From Stieleria marina (GTDB lineage: Bacteria; Planctomycetota; Planctomycetia; Pirellulales; Pirellulaceae), in NCBI GenBank assembly GCA_007741555.1, contig CP036526.1:3472001-3536000 (forward strand): a stretch of 64,000 nt of DNA, read 5' to 3'. A program made the position numbers and the translations under genes. Below, one piece after another: positions 34,579 to 44,400 of the stretch (its first letter is position 1; every line of letters begins with the position of its first letter). The notes under the pieces were generated by a model. The model was not told the DNA's origin. It worked only from the letters and a program-made list of their open reading frames with translations, and searched no databases.

Positions 34579-35067
34579 ATGGTTTTGCAGCAATTTCCAC
34601 AGTACGGATGCTTTCCTCGGTGGCCCGAAGATGGTCAGGGATTCATTCATCCCGATGATGTTGCATCGGCGGTGCGGTGTATCCCCAGCGAGCGAGTGTT
34701 TCGGCGGGATGCGTTTGACGGCGTCTACTATCACTATCGATACGGCAGCGTTCGCTTTCGGTTGCGTCCTTGTTTGTGGCTTAAAGTGGACGCGGAAGGA
34801 ATTGACGTCGGTGATCGCATCGAAACCACGGGGATGGGCTTGCAACGTGAACTGTTCGTCGCGACCGTTTGGGGCATGCACTTCGTCCGTCGCAAGGGAT
34901 GCATTCTTTATCGACTGCGAAAAGGTGATTCGTTGATTCCGAGTCTTTATGCACGGCACCAACTGCGTCTGTTGACGGACAAAGGGACGGTTCGCGCAGG
35001 TGGAGTCGAGCATCCGACGCCGCAGTGGACCGGAAAAGCAGAGACGATCAAGGACGTCGATCTGTAG
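34579..35067 (+). CDS. Orphan soluble protein, planctomycete type
   Basis: 162 residues, no signal or membrane segment. Landmarks are DGQGFIHPDDVASAVRCIPSERVFRRDAFDGVYYHYRYGSVRFRLRPCLWLKVDAEGIDVGDRIE and a C-terminal ILYRLRKGDSLIPSLYARHQLRLL. The Trp/Tyr/Arg-rich pattern suggests a compact beta-rich domain, but I cannot name a family. A TATAAT sequence at 34523-34528 lies 50 bases upstream without a well-spaced -35 box. It converges with the FAD oxidoreductase gene 39 bases further on. Confidence 0.65.
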   Translation: MVLQQFPQYGCFPRWPEDGQGFIHPDDVASAVRCIPSERVFRRDAFDGVYYHYRYGSVRFRLRPCLWLKVDAEGIDVGDRIETTGMGLQRELFVATVWGMHFVRRKGCILYRLRKGDSLIPSLYARHQLRLLTDKGTVRAGGVEHPTPQWTGKAETIKDVDL

Positions 35068-35105
35068 GCGACCTGAGGTAACTGGTTGCCGCTAAACGGT
35101 CCCAG

Positions 35106-36545
35106 CTAAACCGATCGAACCAAGCCGGTGTCGGTGATCCTGGTGGGTTCGTGATAGCTGTCGCTGTCCGAATTGACGCTCCACAGATCGTGATCAGCTC
35201 CGTTGATCAAGTTGTCGGCGACCAACAGGCCCATCAAAATGCTGTGGTCTTGGTTGTTGTACTTGAATGCACCGTTGCGACCGATCGGCGTGATGCCTCC
35301 GATCGACGACAAGTACCGGGCGACCGATTCGATGTGTTGCCGGTAGCCCTTGCGATAGATGGGATAGGAGCGCCCAATCCGCAGCACGTGGCCATCGGTG
35401 ACTCGTTGATTGGTCAGCAATCCAATCTCCTGCAACTCGTTTTTGCACTCTTGGATCAACGTCGCATCGTCGGACGTCCAGGCCGGAGAATTGTTGTCGC
35501 ACCAGCGTTCGACAGCCAGCACAGTCGTGTCCAGTTCGCGATAGAGTTCGGGGACCCAATTGCGAAAGTTTGTTACGCGTCCCGCCGCGACATCGGGCGA
35601 TTGAATGTAAACCCATTGATCATCGAAAACATCGTCGCTATCGACGTGCAAATAGGTCAGCAGTGTGTTGCGAAACTTTAACGCATCGATCGCCGAGTGC
35701 ACGGCCGCGGGAACCGGATCGTTTTCGTCGTCCAGGGCGTTGATCAGCAGCGAAAGCGGCATGGTCGAAACCACGTGGTCCAGCTGGATCGAATCGTTCG
35801 ACGATAGCTGAACGCCACTGACTTTGGAATCACGACGCAGGACTTTTGTCACCGGCGATTCCAGATGGATGCGTCCTCCCAAGGAAACGAATTTGGCCGC
35901 CATCGTTTCGTAGACAGCACCTGTTCCACCGACCGGGTAGGCAAATTGATCGACCAGTGTTTTATGACGCTTGGACCGCCCCGGCATCACCGCGCTGGCG
36001 ATGGCTTCACCGAGCGAAAAATTGCGAATGCGCTGCGCAGCAAAGTCGTCGCTCAATTCGCTGCAGGGGATGCCCCAAAGCTTTTCGCTGTACGATTGAA
36101 AAAACATCTCGAACAGTCGTTTGCCAAATCGAGACGTCACCCATGATTGAAATGAACCTTCGTCGGCCGCGTAGGTTGGGCTGACTTTTTCTTTCAAGTA
36201 ACTGGTCAGGCAACCGCAGGCATCTCGCCAACCCAGTTTTTGCATCGCACTGAGCGGGCGAATGGGATAGTCGATCAACTGCCCGAGAAAGTAGACGCGC
36301 GTCAAACGTTCGACCATCCGGTAGTCATCGCCGACAATGTCAAGCCAGAACTGGTTGATACGTTCGTCTGTGCTAAAGAAACGGTGGGGGCCGATGTCGA
36401 CGCGGTGTCCCCAGAGATCCATGCTTCGCGATAGACCACCGACCTGCGCGCTCGATTCGAATAGATCCACCGACGCGCCGCCTCGCTGAAGCGACAGGGC
36501 GGCGGTTAGACCGGCTGGTCCCGCTCCGATTACTCCGACGCGCAT
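35106..36545 (-). CDS. FAD-dependent amine-oxidase-fold protein (protoporphyrinogen oxidase/UDP-galactopyranose-mutase-like)
   Basis: About 479 residues from ATG 36545, where the dinucleotide-binding motif begins (RVGVIGAGPAGLTAALSL...VDLFESSAQVGGLSRS). The GPHRFFSTDE and FFQSYSEKLWGIPCSELSDDFAAQRIRNFSL segments and the C-terminal SILMGLLVADNLING (FAD-contacting) are typical of the NAD(P)-binding Rossmann/amine oxidase group often found with sugar-nucleotide and surface-glycan genes. The reaction is uncertain. An upstream ATG at 36584 would add 13 residues without family resemblance. The neighbouring TPR membrane gene on the same strand ends 100 bases upstream. Confidence 0.85.
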   Translation of the reverse strand: MRVGVIGAGPAGLTAALSLQRGGASVDLFESSAQVGGLSRSMDLWGHRVDIGPHRFFSTDERINQFWLDIVGDDYRMVERLTRVYFLGQLIDYPIRPLSAMQKLGWRDACGCLTSYLKEKVSPTYAADEGSFQSWVTSRFGKRLFEMFFQSYSEKLWGIPCSELSDDFAAQRIRNFSLGEAIASAVMPGRSKRHKTLVDQFAYPVGGTGAVYETMAAKFVSLGGRIHLESPVTKVLRRDSKVSGVQLSSNDSIQLDHVVSTMPLSLLINALDDENDPVPAAVHSAIDALKFRNTLLTYLHVDSDDVFDDQWVYIQSPDVAAGRVTNFRNWVPELYRELDTTVLAVERWCDNNSPAWTSDDATLIQECKNELQEIGLLTNQRVTDGHVLRIGRSYPIYRKGYRQHIESVARYLSSIGGITPIGRNGAFKYNNQDHSILMGLLVADNLINGADHDLWSVNSDSDSYHEPTRITDTGLVRSV

Positions 36546-36645
36546 GCGGTGTTCCCGACCCAGGAATTGCTGTCGACGATGCACCGCGTGACGAACCGAT
36601 TTTTTGATTGAAACGACAATCGTTGCATTGGGGCGGAGATGGTGA

Positions 36646-38673
36646 TCATCGCGATTTTGCTTTCAAAGCAACCAAGCTGCGCTCGATTCGATTTGCCACG
36701 TCATGCTTGCCTTCGGATCGAGCGGCGACCAGCAATTTTTCCGCAGCCACAGCGGCTTGTTCGCTTTGTCCGTTTTGCAAATAGGCGGTCATCAGGTTCA
36801 TGCAGCTCGAAAAATCCGGTTCGATTTTGACAGCGGCCTCAAAATGCTCGATGGCTGCGGGCAACTGACCCATCTCAGCCAGCAGCGAACCAAGGTTGGT
36901 ATGCGCTGCCGCGTCTTGGGGAGCATACTCCAGGCAGGCCTGGTAGGCTTCGATTGCTTGTCCCGTTTTTCCGCTTTGTTCCAGCCAAAACGCCAGGTTG
37001 TAACGCAACATCGGTTCAGTCGGACTGACCCGAATCGCTTCGCGGTAAACGTCGATGATTCGTTTGCGATAGCCCCTGTTTTCCAAAGCGGTCGCGTAGG
37101 AGATCACGCCCATTTTCATATCGGGTCGGGCCTCGAATGACCGCCTCATTTTGGCCAACCCTTGTTCGTGGTCGCCGTCGTTGAATTCCACGCATCCCTG
37201 GCACATCATGGCGTACATGTTGTCGGGTTCGTGTTTCAGGACTTCTTTCCACACGATCTGACGGCTGCTCAGTCGAGGCATGGTTCGTGCGGTGACCATC
37301 GAGCTGACGAAGATTGTGATCGCAAAAACGCCCACCGGGACCCAGTAGTTTGAAAGCAGTTTTCCCGCCGCTGCGATGGGACGACTGGGAAACGAATCTC
37401 GAGCGACGTCCGTGAATTTGCCCCACCAGCCAAACACGAGTGCGACCAGCAGCGGCGTCACGGCGGCCAAGGGAACATACAGTCGGCGGTCCGAGATTTC
37501 TTCCAGCGGCAGCGGTACGATCAAGGTCGGCGACAATACGGCAAAGAACCAGATCAACACGTATCCGCTGGCACGTCGTTTGATAAGCAACCAAGCGGTG
37601 ACGGCGCCATAGATCACCAAGCCCAGAACACCCGGCCAGGCTTCTGACATACTGGTAAGCGTGGGGACTTGATGATGCAGCACCAGTGGGTACGGGACGA
37701 ACGTCATCTTCCAGTAGACAAAGAACGCATTAGCCTGCGTCATCCACCAGTCGACCGCCGAAATCGTGTTGTTGAAACCTGCCAATGGCGTCGTGTAGCC
37801 CGACGTGTAAAGCCACGCGATGGGAATCCACGAAAGGGCCAGCCCTACATAGAGCGGCCATGATCGCTTGATGTGATCGCGAGTCGTGCCCGGCATGAAC
37901 GTCCATTCGTACAACAGCACCATCGCGGGAACCGACGCCATCATTTCTTTGCACATCATCCCCGACGTGCAAGCGACGGTGGCGAGGATCAGCCAGATCG
38001 TCCGGCCGACCAGTGAGTTGCTCTGCCAATACAGCAGGCTGAGATAGATTGTCAGGAGATAGAAAAAACCCATCATCAGCTCGGTGCGCTGCGTAAGGTA
38101 GATTAGTGTTTCGCTATGACACGGGTGCACCATCCACAGCAGCGCCGCGACGAAAGCGATGGCGTGCCGAATCGATCCGAATCGTTCGACTAAACGCGGC
38201 TGCTTCAGCGTAAACGCAACAATCGCCCACAGCAGTGCAGCGGTTGCGACGTGCAACGCAATGTGGAACAACCGGTAGCCCCAAGGGTTTTCGCCGCCAA
38301 AATGATAGTTGACCGCAAACGCTAAGCTGACCAACGGGCGAGCGGTGACTGGGGTGCTTGGCTTGGGGTTCAGCGGTCCGAAACTTCCTTCGTCGCCAAA
38401 CAAAGGAAACAGTTGATGAATGGATTCGTTGCCAACGATGGTTGGTAAGTCGTCAAAAATCAGATCGTAGTCCAGCGAGCGCGCATAAAGCCACCAAGCG
38501 ACGGCGATCAAAAACAACAGCCCCAGCAGATACCAAGTCCACGATTGAGCTACACTGGCGGTCGGCTCGGCGGCGGAGCGTTCGCCGGTTCGCGCAGCCG
38601 AATCCGCAGCTTCGGGTGGATCGTTTGAAAGCAAGTTGCTAGACGGCAAACTGCTTGAAGATGATGTGGTCAT
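36646..38673 (-). CDS. TMTC-like membrane protein with C-terminal TPR repeats
   Basis: 675 residues. After a Ser-rich N-terminus, ten or so membrane helices span ~45-445, with loop motifs of the TMTC/DUF1736 and PMT-like glycosyltransferase group (LDYDLIFDDLPTIVGNESI with acidic pair, NPWGYRLFHIALHVATAALLW, HPCHSETLIYLTQRTELMMGFFYLL, SDRRLYVPLAA). Residues ~490-670 are at least four TPR repeats. The family includes protein O-mannosyltransferases that use lipid-linked sugars at the membrane, so a role in protein or surface glycosylation is plausible. Flanking FAD oxidoreductase and methyltransferase genes fit a surface-glycan module. Confidence 0.85.
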   Translation of the reverse strand: MTTSSSSSLPSSNLLSNDPPEAADSAARTGERSAAEPTASVAQSWTWYLLGLLFLIAVAWWLYARSLDYDLIFDDLPTIVGNESIHQLFPLFGDEGSFGPLNPKPSTPVTARPLVSLAFAVNYHFGGENPWGYRLFHIALHVATAALLWAIVAFTLKQPRLVERFGSIRHAIAFVAALLWMVHPCHSETLIYLTQRTELMMGFFYLLTIYLSLLYWQSNSLVGRTIWLILATVACTSGMMCKEMMASVPAMVLLYEWTFMPGTTRDHIKRSWPLYVGLALSWIPIAWLYTSGYTTPLAGFNNTISAVDWWMTQANAFFVYWKMTFVPYPLVLHHQVPTLTSMSEAWPGVLGLVIYGAVTAWLLIKRRASGYVLIWFFAVLSPTLIVPLPLEEISDRRLYVPLAAVTPLLVALVFGWWGKFTDVARDSFPSRPIAAAGKLLSNYWVPVGVFAITIFVSSMVTARTMPRLSSRQIVWKEVLKHEPDNMYAMMCQGCVEFNDGDHEQGLAKMRRSFEARPDMKMGVISYATALENRGYRKRIIDVYREAIRVSPTEPMLRYNLAFWLEQSGKTGQAIEAYQACLEYAPQDAAAHTNLGSLLAEMGQLPAAIEHFEAAVKIEPDFSSCMNLMTAYLQNGQSEQAAVAAEKLLVAARSEGKHDVANRIERSLVALKAKSR

Positions 38674-38771
38674 ACGACAGGGCGTTGGTGAGCCAATGTT
38701 GTTTCGTCGGTTAGCTAGCAGTACGGTACGTCACGACACTCCCAACCAACAAGACGAATCGAGCGAAGCCT

Positions 38772-39509
38772 GTGTTTCATGACGTCGATCAGAACCGCCA
38801 ACACTACGACAACGTCACAACGGGCAAGAAACCGCTCTATTTTCAGCGGTTCGACACGGAGATCTTGGACAACAATCCGATCGTCGCTGACTTGGTGGCA
38901 AAGGCATTCCAGAAAATGTTTCCGACGCCGGCCGGGGATATGCTGGATTTGGGCTGCGGCACGGGTTTTTATTACCCGCTGCTCAGCCAGCACGCTCGGT
39001 CGATCGTCGGAGTTGATGTCAGCAGCGAAATGCTAGCCGAAGCCGATCGGCTGATTCAGGACCGTGGCTTGAGTAACTGCCGAGTCGAAGAGGGGTCGGC
39101 GATGAAGCTGCCTTTGGAGGACGCGTCGATGGACGTCGTTCATTGCTGGGATTTTTTGCACCACGTCGCCGATATCCCGCAAACCTTGTCCGAAGTCGAA
39201 CGGGTGCTGAAACCGGGCGGTCGTTTTATCGCGATCGAACCTAATTTGATGAACCCGTCGATCACTTGGTACCACGCACGCCGGCGATCCGAATGGCGAT
39301 TGTTTACTCAAAACCAGTTCACGCTGCCAAAACATTTGCGCGATCGATTCGTCTTGAGCACCAATTACGACAACACAATCATCAGTTTTCTGAATCCACG
39401 CACGCATTGGATCTGGAAAGCCGCCAACGCGATTACGTCCGTCAAGCCACTGCATCTACTGTCGTTTCGGTACACGATCGACGCGACCAAAAAAGTCGCT
39501 GTCAGCTAG
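38772..39509 (+). CDS. Class I SAM-dependent methyltransferase
   Basis: 245 residues from GTG 38772. Motif I DLGCGTG (59-65), the acidic end of beta-2 (VGVDVSSEML), motif II/III region MDVVHCWDFLHHVADIPQTLSEVERVLKPGGRFIAIEPN and a C-terminal aromatic-rich cap indicate the UbiE/type-11 group. The substrate is unknown. It is divergent from the TMTC-like gene, with starts about 98 bases apart, and lies 51 bases before the next sulfatase gene. Confidence 0.9.
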   Translation: MFHDVDQNRQHYDNVTTGKKPLYFQRFDTEILDNNPIVADLVAKAFQKMFPTPAGDMLDLGCGTGFYYPLLSQHARSIVGVDVSSEMLAEADRLIQDRGLSNCRVEEGSAMKLPLEDASMDVVHCWDFLHHVADIPQTLSEVERVLKPGGRFIAIEPNLMNPSITWYHARRRSEWRLFTQNQFTLPKHLRDRFVLSTNYDNTIISFLNPRTHWIWKAANAITSVKPLHLLSFRYTIDATKKVAVS

Positions 39510-39560
39510 TTCACGATTGACGGCATGGTTGCTTCTACTGTCTCTGGGATTCCAAGTGAT

Positions 39561-41024
39561 ATGAAACCTTATCGCACGAAATCGTTTTTGTTGTTCGGGT
39601 TCGCTCTGCTGCTAACGCCAGCGATGTGCGATACGGCGGACGCTGGCAAGAACGTGGTTCTGTTGATTTCGGACAATCAGAACAAAGACGATTGTGGTTG
39701 CTACGGCAACGCCGTGATCAAGACGCCGCACATTGATCGCCTGGCGCGCGAAGGTGTTCGTTTTTTGGATGCGTTTGCGACCACGGCTTCGTGCGGGCCA
39801 AGTCGAGCGGTGGTTTACACGGGGCTGCAAACGCATGCCAACGGTCAGTACGGTCATGGGCATGGCATTCATACTTATCAATTGGCGCCCAGGATCGAAA
39901 CAGTTTTCGCATCTCTGCGACGACAAAAGTATCACACTGCTCTCCTGGGCAAACGTCACACGGTTCCTGATTCGGCTTATCCGTTTTCGTTTGACGTCAA
40001 AGTCAGCGGGCGGGATGTGATTCGACTGGGAAAAACCGCCAAGGAGTTTATCGAACAAGCGGACGACGAACCCTTTTTCTTGACCATTGGATTTGTTGAT
40101 CCGCATCCGACGTCCATCGACCGTCCTGGCTGGGGAGTCAATCCGGAACAGTCCAAGGCACCGACTGTGACTTACGATCCTGCGGATGTCATTGTGCCCC
40201 CGTATTTGCCCGATCAACCGGAAGTTCGTGAGGGCCTGGCCGGCTACTACCAGCAGATCAGCCATTTGGATTACGGCGTCGGCGAGGTTCTTCGCGTGCT
40301 GAAAGAAACCGGCAAGGAAGATGACACGCTGGTGATTTTTACCAGCGACCATGGCACGTCCGAACCCGGAGCAATGGGCAATCACTATGAACCAGGAATT
40401 CAGGTTCCGTTCATCGTTCGCGCGCCCAAGGGTGACGGTGGTTTTGTAGCGGCAAACACAACCAACCAAGCTCTAGTCACGTTGGCCGACATCACTCCAA
40501 CGATTTTGGACTGGACGAACAGCAAGGGGCCAAAGTACTCGCTGCACGGGCGCTCGGTCATCAGTGTGCTCGACGACAGTGATGCCGCCGGTTGGGACCA
40601 AGTCATGCTGTCGCACGTGGCCCACGAAGTCACGATGTATTACCCGATGCGAACGATCCGTGACCGTCGCTACAAACTGATTTGGAATATCAATTGGCAG
40701 AGCGAATATCCGCTTCCGATCGACACGCTCCGACGCGCGACTTGGACTGAGACGATTCGGCGCGGCGATGCCAAGATCGGTTTGCGATTGATCGATCGCT
40801 ATCTGCATCGTGATGAAATTGAATTGTACGATTTGCAAAACGATCCGCAGGAATTGAACAATCTTGCGGGGCAACCCAGTCATATGCAAAAGCAACGCGA
40901 GCTTTCGCAATCGCTGAACCAGTGGATGACCGAAACGAGTGATCCCTGGTTGGTGCGTCATCGGCTGACGATGCCTGGAGAAGATGCCGCACGATCGAGT
41001 CGCCAGCAGTTTTTTGATGATTGA
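39561..41024 (+). CDS. Sulfamidase-like type I sulfatase (exported)
   Basis: About 487 residues from ATG 39561, where the signal peptide begins (KSFLLFGFALLLTPAMCDTADA); an ATG at 39525 adds 12 residues. Key sites: NVVLLISDNQNKDDCGCYGN (metal ligands), C78-G-P-S-R82 (formylglycine), LLGKRHTVPD and VIFTSDHGTSEPG. The SDNQNKDD variant of the first metal loop and the C-terminal RYKLIWNINWQSEYP are features of heparan N-sulfatase-like members. It would act on sulfated glycans in the periplasm or outside. Downstream there is a 413-base gap with an inverted-repeat element. Confidence 0.9.
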   Translation: MKPYRTKSFLLFGFALLLTPAMCDTADAGKNVVLLISDNQNKDDCGCYGNAVIKTPHIDRLAREGVRFLDAFATTASCGPSRAVVYTGLQTHANGQYGHGHGIHTYQLAPRIETVFASLRRQKYHTALLGKRHTVPDSAYPFSFDVKVSGRDVIRLGKTAKEFIEQADDEPFFLTIGFVDPHPTSIDRPGWGVNPEQSKAPTVTYDPADVIVPPYLPDQPEVREGLAGYYQQISHLDYGVGEVLRVLKETGKEDDTLVIFTSDHGTSEPGAMGNHYEPGIQVPFIVRAPKGDGGFVAANTTNQALVTLADITPTILDWTNSKGPKYSLHGRSVISVLDDSDAAGWDQVMLSHVAHEVTMYYPMRTIRDRRYKLIWNINWQSEYPLPIDTLRRATWTETIRRGDAKIGLRLIDRYLHRDEIELYDLQNDPQELNNLAGQPSHMQKQRELSQSLNQWMTETSDPWLVRHRLTMPGEDAARSSRQQFFDD

Positions 41025-41437
41025 GTGAAAAATTGAACAGTATGCCGTTATGGCGATGGCAAGTGGAGTAGTTTTTTGCGCTGAGGGCACCGCTGGAGTG
41101 GCAGATAAAGCATCCACTGGGCGTGCCTGGCAGGTGGTTTTACTGGACGTATTCTGCTGAAATGATTCAATTGGCTTCCCAGGACGAATCACTTATTGAC
41201 GAGCGAAGATTGGTTTTTAGCGGAATGGCGCACGCGATCGGGTCCTTGACGTACCGGACGGCTCGCGCCGTTCCGCTAACAACTGGACGGCTCGCGCCGC
41301 TCCGCTAAAAGTCGCCGCCGTCGCAAAACGCGATTTGCCATGTTGGCTGCCCGCCGAAGCTGCGCAGCCGCGTGGCGATATGGTTACAATAATCGTCCCT
41401 CCTACTTAGCCTCGCTTCATCCTCCCTAGGCTTTGAC
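41025..41437. other. Intergenic region with an REP-like repeat element
   Basis: No gene is supported. The only structure seen is the repeat at 41217-41308. The promoter of the following large gene must lie here but is not obvious. Confidence 0.5.
41217..41308. repeat. REP-like element: two direct copies and one inverted copy of a 24-base GC unit
   Basis: A 24-base unit, GGACGGCTCGCGCCG(T/C)TCCGCTAA, occurs at 41256-41279 and 41285-41308 with one difference. An inverted, slightly diverged copy (TTAGCGGAATGGCGC...GGTCC) lies at 41217-41244 and can fold onto the first direct copy. The arrangement resembles dispersed REP/BIME-type elements and may terminate transcription of the sulfatase. Confidence 0.65.
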
Positions 41438-44400
41438 ATGAAATTGTCTCTGAAGTGCTGTTTGTTTTTGGCGTGTTTGTTCGCCGTAGTAACGACTGCC
41501 AATGCTGACTGGCCGGCTTACCTGCACGGAAACACCCGCGCCGGCTTCTCGGATCAAACGCTCGATCCGTCCTTGAAGCTCGCCTGGACTTACACGGCAC
41601 CCGCCAAACCCGAAAAAGCTTGGTCGGGACCGCGCGAGGCGGCGATCGAAGGTCACGAGATGAAACATCGCGTCGACTTTGACGACTGTTTCCAAGTGGT
41701 CGCGGCCGACGGACGGGTTTTCTTTGGGGACTCGGTGGACCATCAACTTCACTGTGTTGACGCCAAAACCGGCAAGCCCCTTTGGACGTTCTATACCGAT
41801 GGGCCGATACGCTTGGCTCCCACTTTGGCGTTTGGCAATGTTTACTTTGGCAGCGATGACGGCAAAGTCTATTGCTTGAACGCAGCGGACGGAAAAGTCG
41901 TCTGGCAAATGCGAGTTTCCGGCAAAGACGATCGGCTGATTTCGCGAGGCGAGATGATTTCGCGTTGGCCGGTGCGCACCGGTGTTCTGATCGATGGTGA
42001 CATCGCGTACTTCGGGGCCGGTGTTTTTCCCCACGAAACGATTTACCTCTGTGCAGTGAATGCGCGGGATGGAAAAGTCATTTGGAAAAACGACATGATC
42101 AGCCAGCAAGACGCCGGCCGGAATGATCTGTCGCCGCAAGGTTACTTACTCAGCAACAAAGACAATCTGTTTGTGCCCTCCGGCCGATCACTTCCTGTCG
42201 CCGTGTCAAAAAAAACTGGCAAGATCATTTTCCAGCGGACGCACTCGTGGCGGACTGATGCTGGTGGTGTGGTCGGCGGAACCAAAGCAGTGTTGGGCGA
42301 CGGACAGGTTTATTCAGGCGGGGCGCACCACTTCTTGGCAATGGACGAAAACAGCGGCGACGTTGGTGAAGCCTGGATCAATGGTCGGCAGATGGTGTTG
42401 GCCGACGAGTTTGCGTATCTGTTGGATGGCGAGAAAATCTTTTGCGTCAATCGCGCCGAACATGCCAAAGCAAGTCAGGAAAAACAGAAATGGTTTTTGA
42501 AGGCGCGGGAGTGGCGAAAAGAGCCTAAGAAGGTCAAGCAGGCCAAGCAGAAGATGAAAGAGTACATGGGCGTAGGAATCCAGTGGCAACACGAAAGCAG
42601 TTTTGACGACGCTTTGATCGCGACCGCATCGACCGTGATTGCTGGCGGATTGAACGAATTTGTCGTGCTCGATCGCAAAACGGGCAAAGAGCTTTGGAAA
42701 CATGACGTGGTTGGCAATGTGCGTGGTCTTGCGTTTGACGATGGGCTGCTCACCGTCAGCACGGACGCGGGCCGAATCTATGGATTCCGTCGTGATGCGG
42801 GGGAACCAGCAACGTGGCCGTCGCCCGCTGTCAATGCTTTTGCCGATGCTGACAAGTTCTACGCAAATGCAGCCCAAGAGATCATTCGCGAAAGTAATCA
42901 GTCCAAGGGATACGCGCTGTTGTTGGGTTGCGAATCGGGGGAACTGGCTTATCAGCTTGCGATTCAAAGTGAACTGAATGTCTTTGTCGTCGAACCAGAC
43001 CGGGCCACGGCTGAGCGGGCGAGAGCGAATTTGCAAACGACAGGGCTTCACGCGACACGAGTGACCGTGGTTCAGGCGCCTTTGGATCTGATTCCCTTTT
43101 CAAACTACTTCGCTAACTTGATCGTCTCCGAATCGATGCTTCGGACGGGCCGTCTACCTTGCAAGGCGGACTCGATTTCGCGATTTCTGAAACCCTGCGG
43201 CGGTGTTGCGATCGTGGGGCAATCGTCCGACGCGACACCGGGCGAACAAGCCGCCAGCCAAACAGAGATGCAGTCCTGGCTGACCGCGCTGTATCAGACC
43301 GATGAAGGTGAAGTGACCAGCAAGTCGCCTTGGCATTTTGTGCGACGCGGAAAGCTGGCCGGTGCGGGCGATTGGTCGCATCAATATGGCAACGCAGCGA
43401 ATACATCGTATGCCGATGATCATCGTATTCGCGATGGCTTGGGTGTTTTGTGGTACGGCGATCCCGGCCCCAGCGCGATGATTAATCGGCACGAAGCGTC
43501 GGGAGCACCGCTTTCGACCAATGGCAGGATGTTTATCCAAGGGACGGATCGATTGATGGCTTACGACGCCTACAACGGGACGTTTTTGTGGGACTACGCC
43601 AATCCTGGCGCGATTCGTACCGGTGTTTTCAACAACCGCGAAACGCACAATCTGGCGGCCAGTGATGACGCGTTATTCGTGGCCGTCGACAATCAATGCA
43701 CGGCGCTCGATGCAGCGACCGGCAAGGCGATCGCAACGTATACAACACCTGAGTCACCCGATGGAATTGAGCGTGCCTGGGCTTACTTGGCCTATGATTC
43801 GGGGCAAGTGTTTGGAACCAGCACGATCCGCCAAGAGTTGGATCGACGTCTGCGACGACGTGGATTGACGGTCAAAAGTCAGACGGATGCAATCTTTGCG
43901 GTCGATGTCGCTTCGGGCAAACGAATCTGGACGTACCGCGGTGACAATATTCTGCACACAACGATCGCGATTGGACCCGAGCATGTGTATTTCATTGACA
44001 GTTCGATCACGCCTGAGGAACGCCAGCAGCTTTATCTGAAAGACAAAGGCGATCTGAAAGACTTGTCCGGCGAAGCAGCGAAGAAAGCCGAAGCGGAAAT
44101 GAAGGCGTACGATGTGCGGCTCGCCGTTGCTCTGGACCGTCGAACGGGCGAAAAACTGTGGGAAAAACCCGTCAACGTGACCGACACGACCAACGTCAGT
44201 TCCGGCGGTGGATCGCTGACGTTGATGTATGCGGACGATCATGTGGTGCTTTGCGGCGCCAACGCCAACGGTCACTACTGGAAACAGTTTTTGTCCGGAC
44301 AGTTCGAAAAACGCAAACTGCTGGTTTTAGATGCCCAAGACGGAGCCGAACTATGGTCGCGCAACGCCAACTATATGAACCGGCCTGCGATTGTCGGCAG

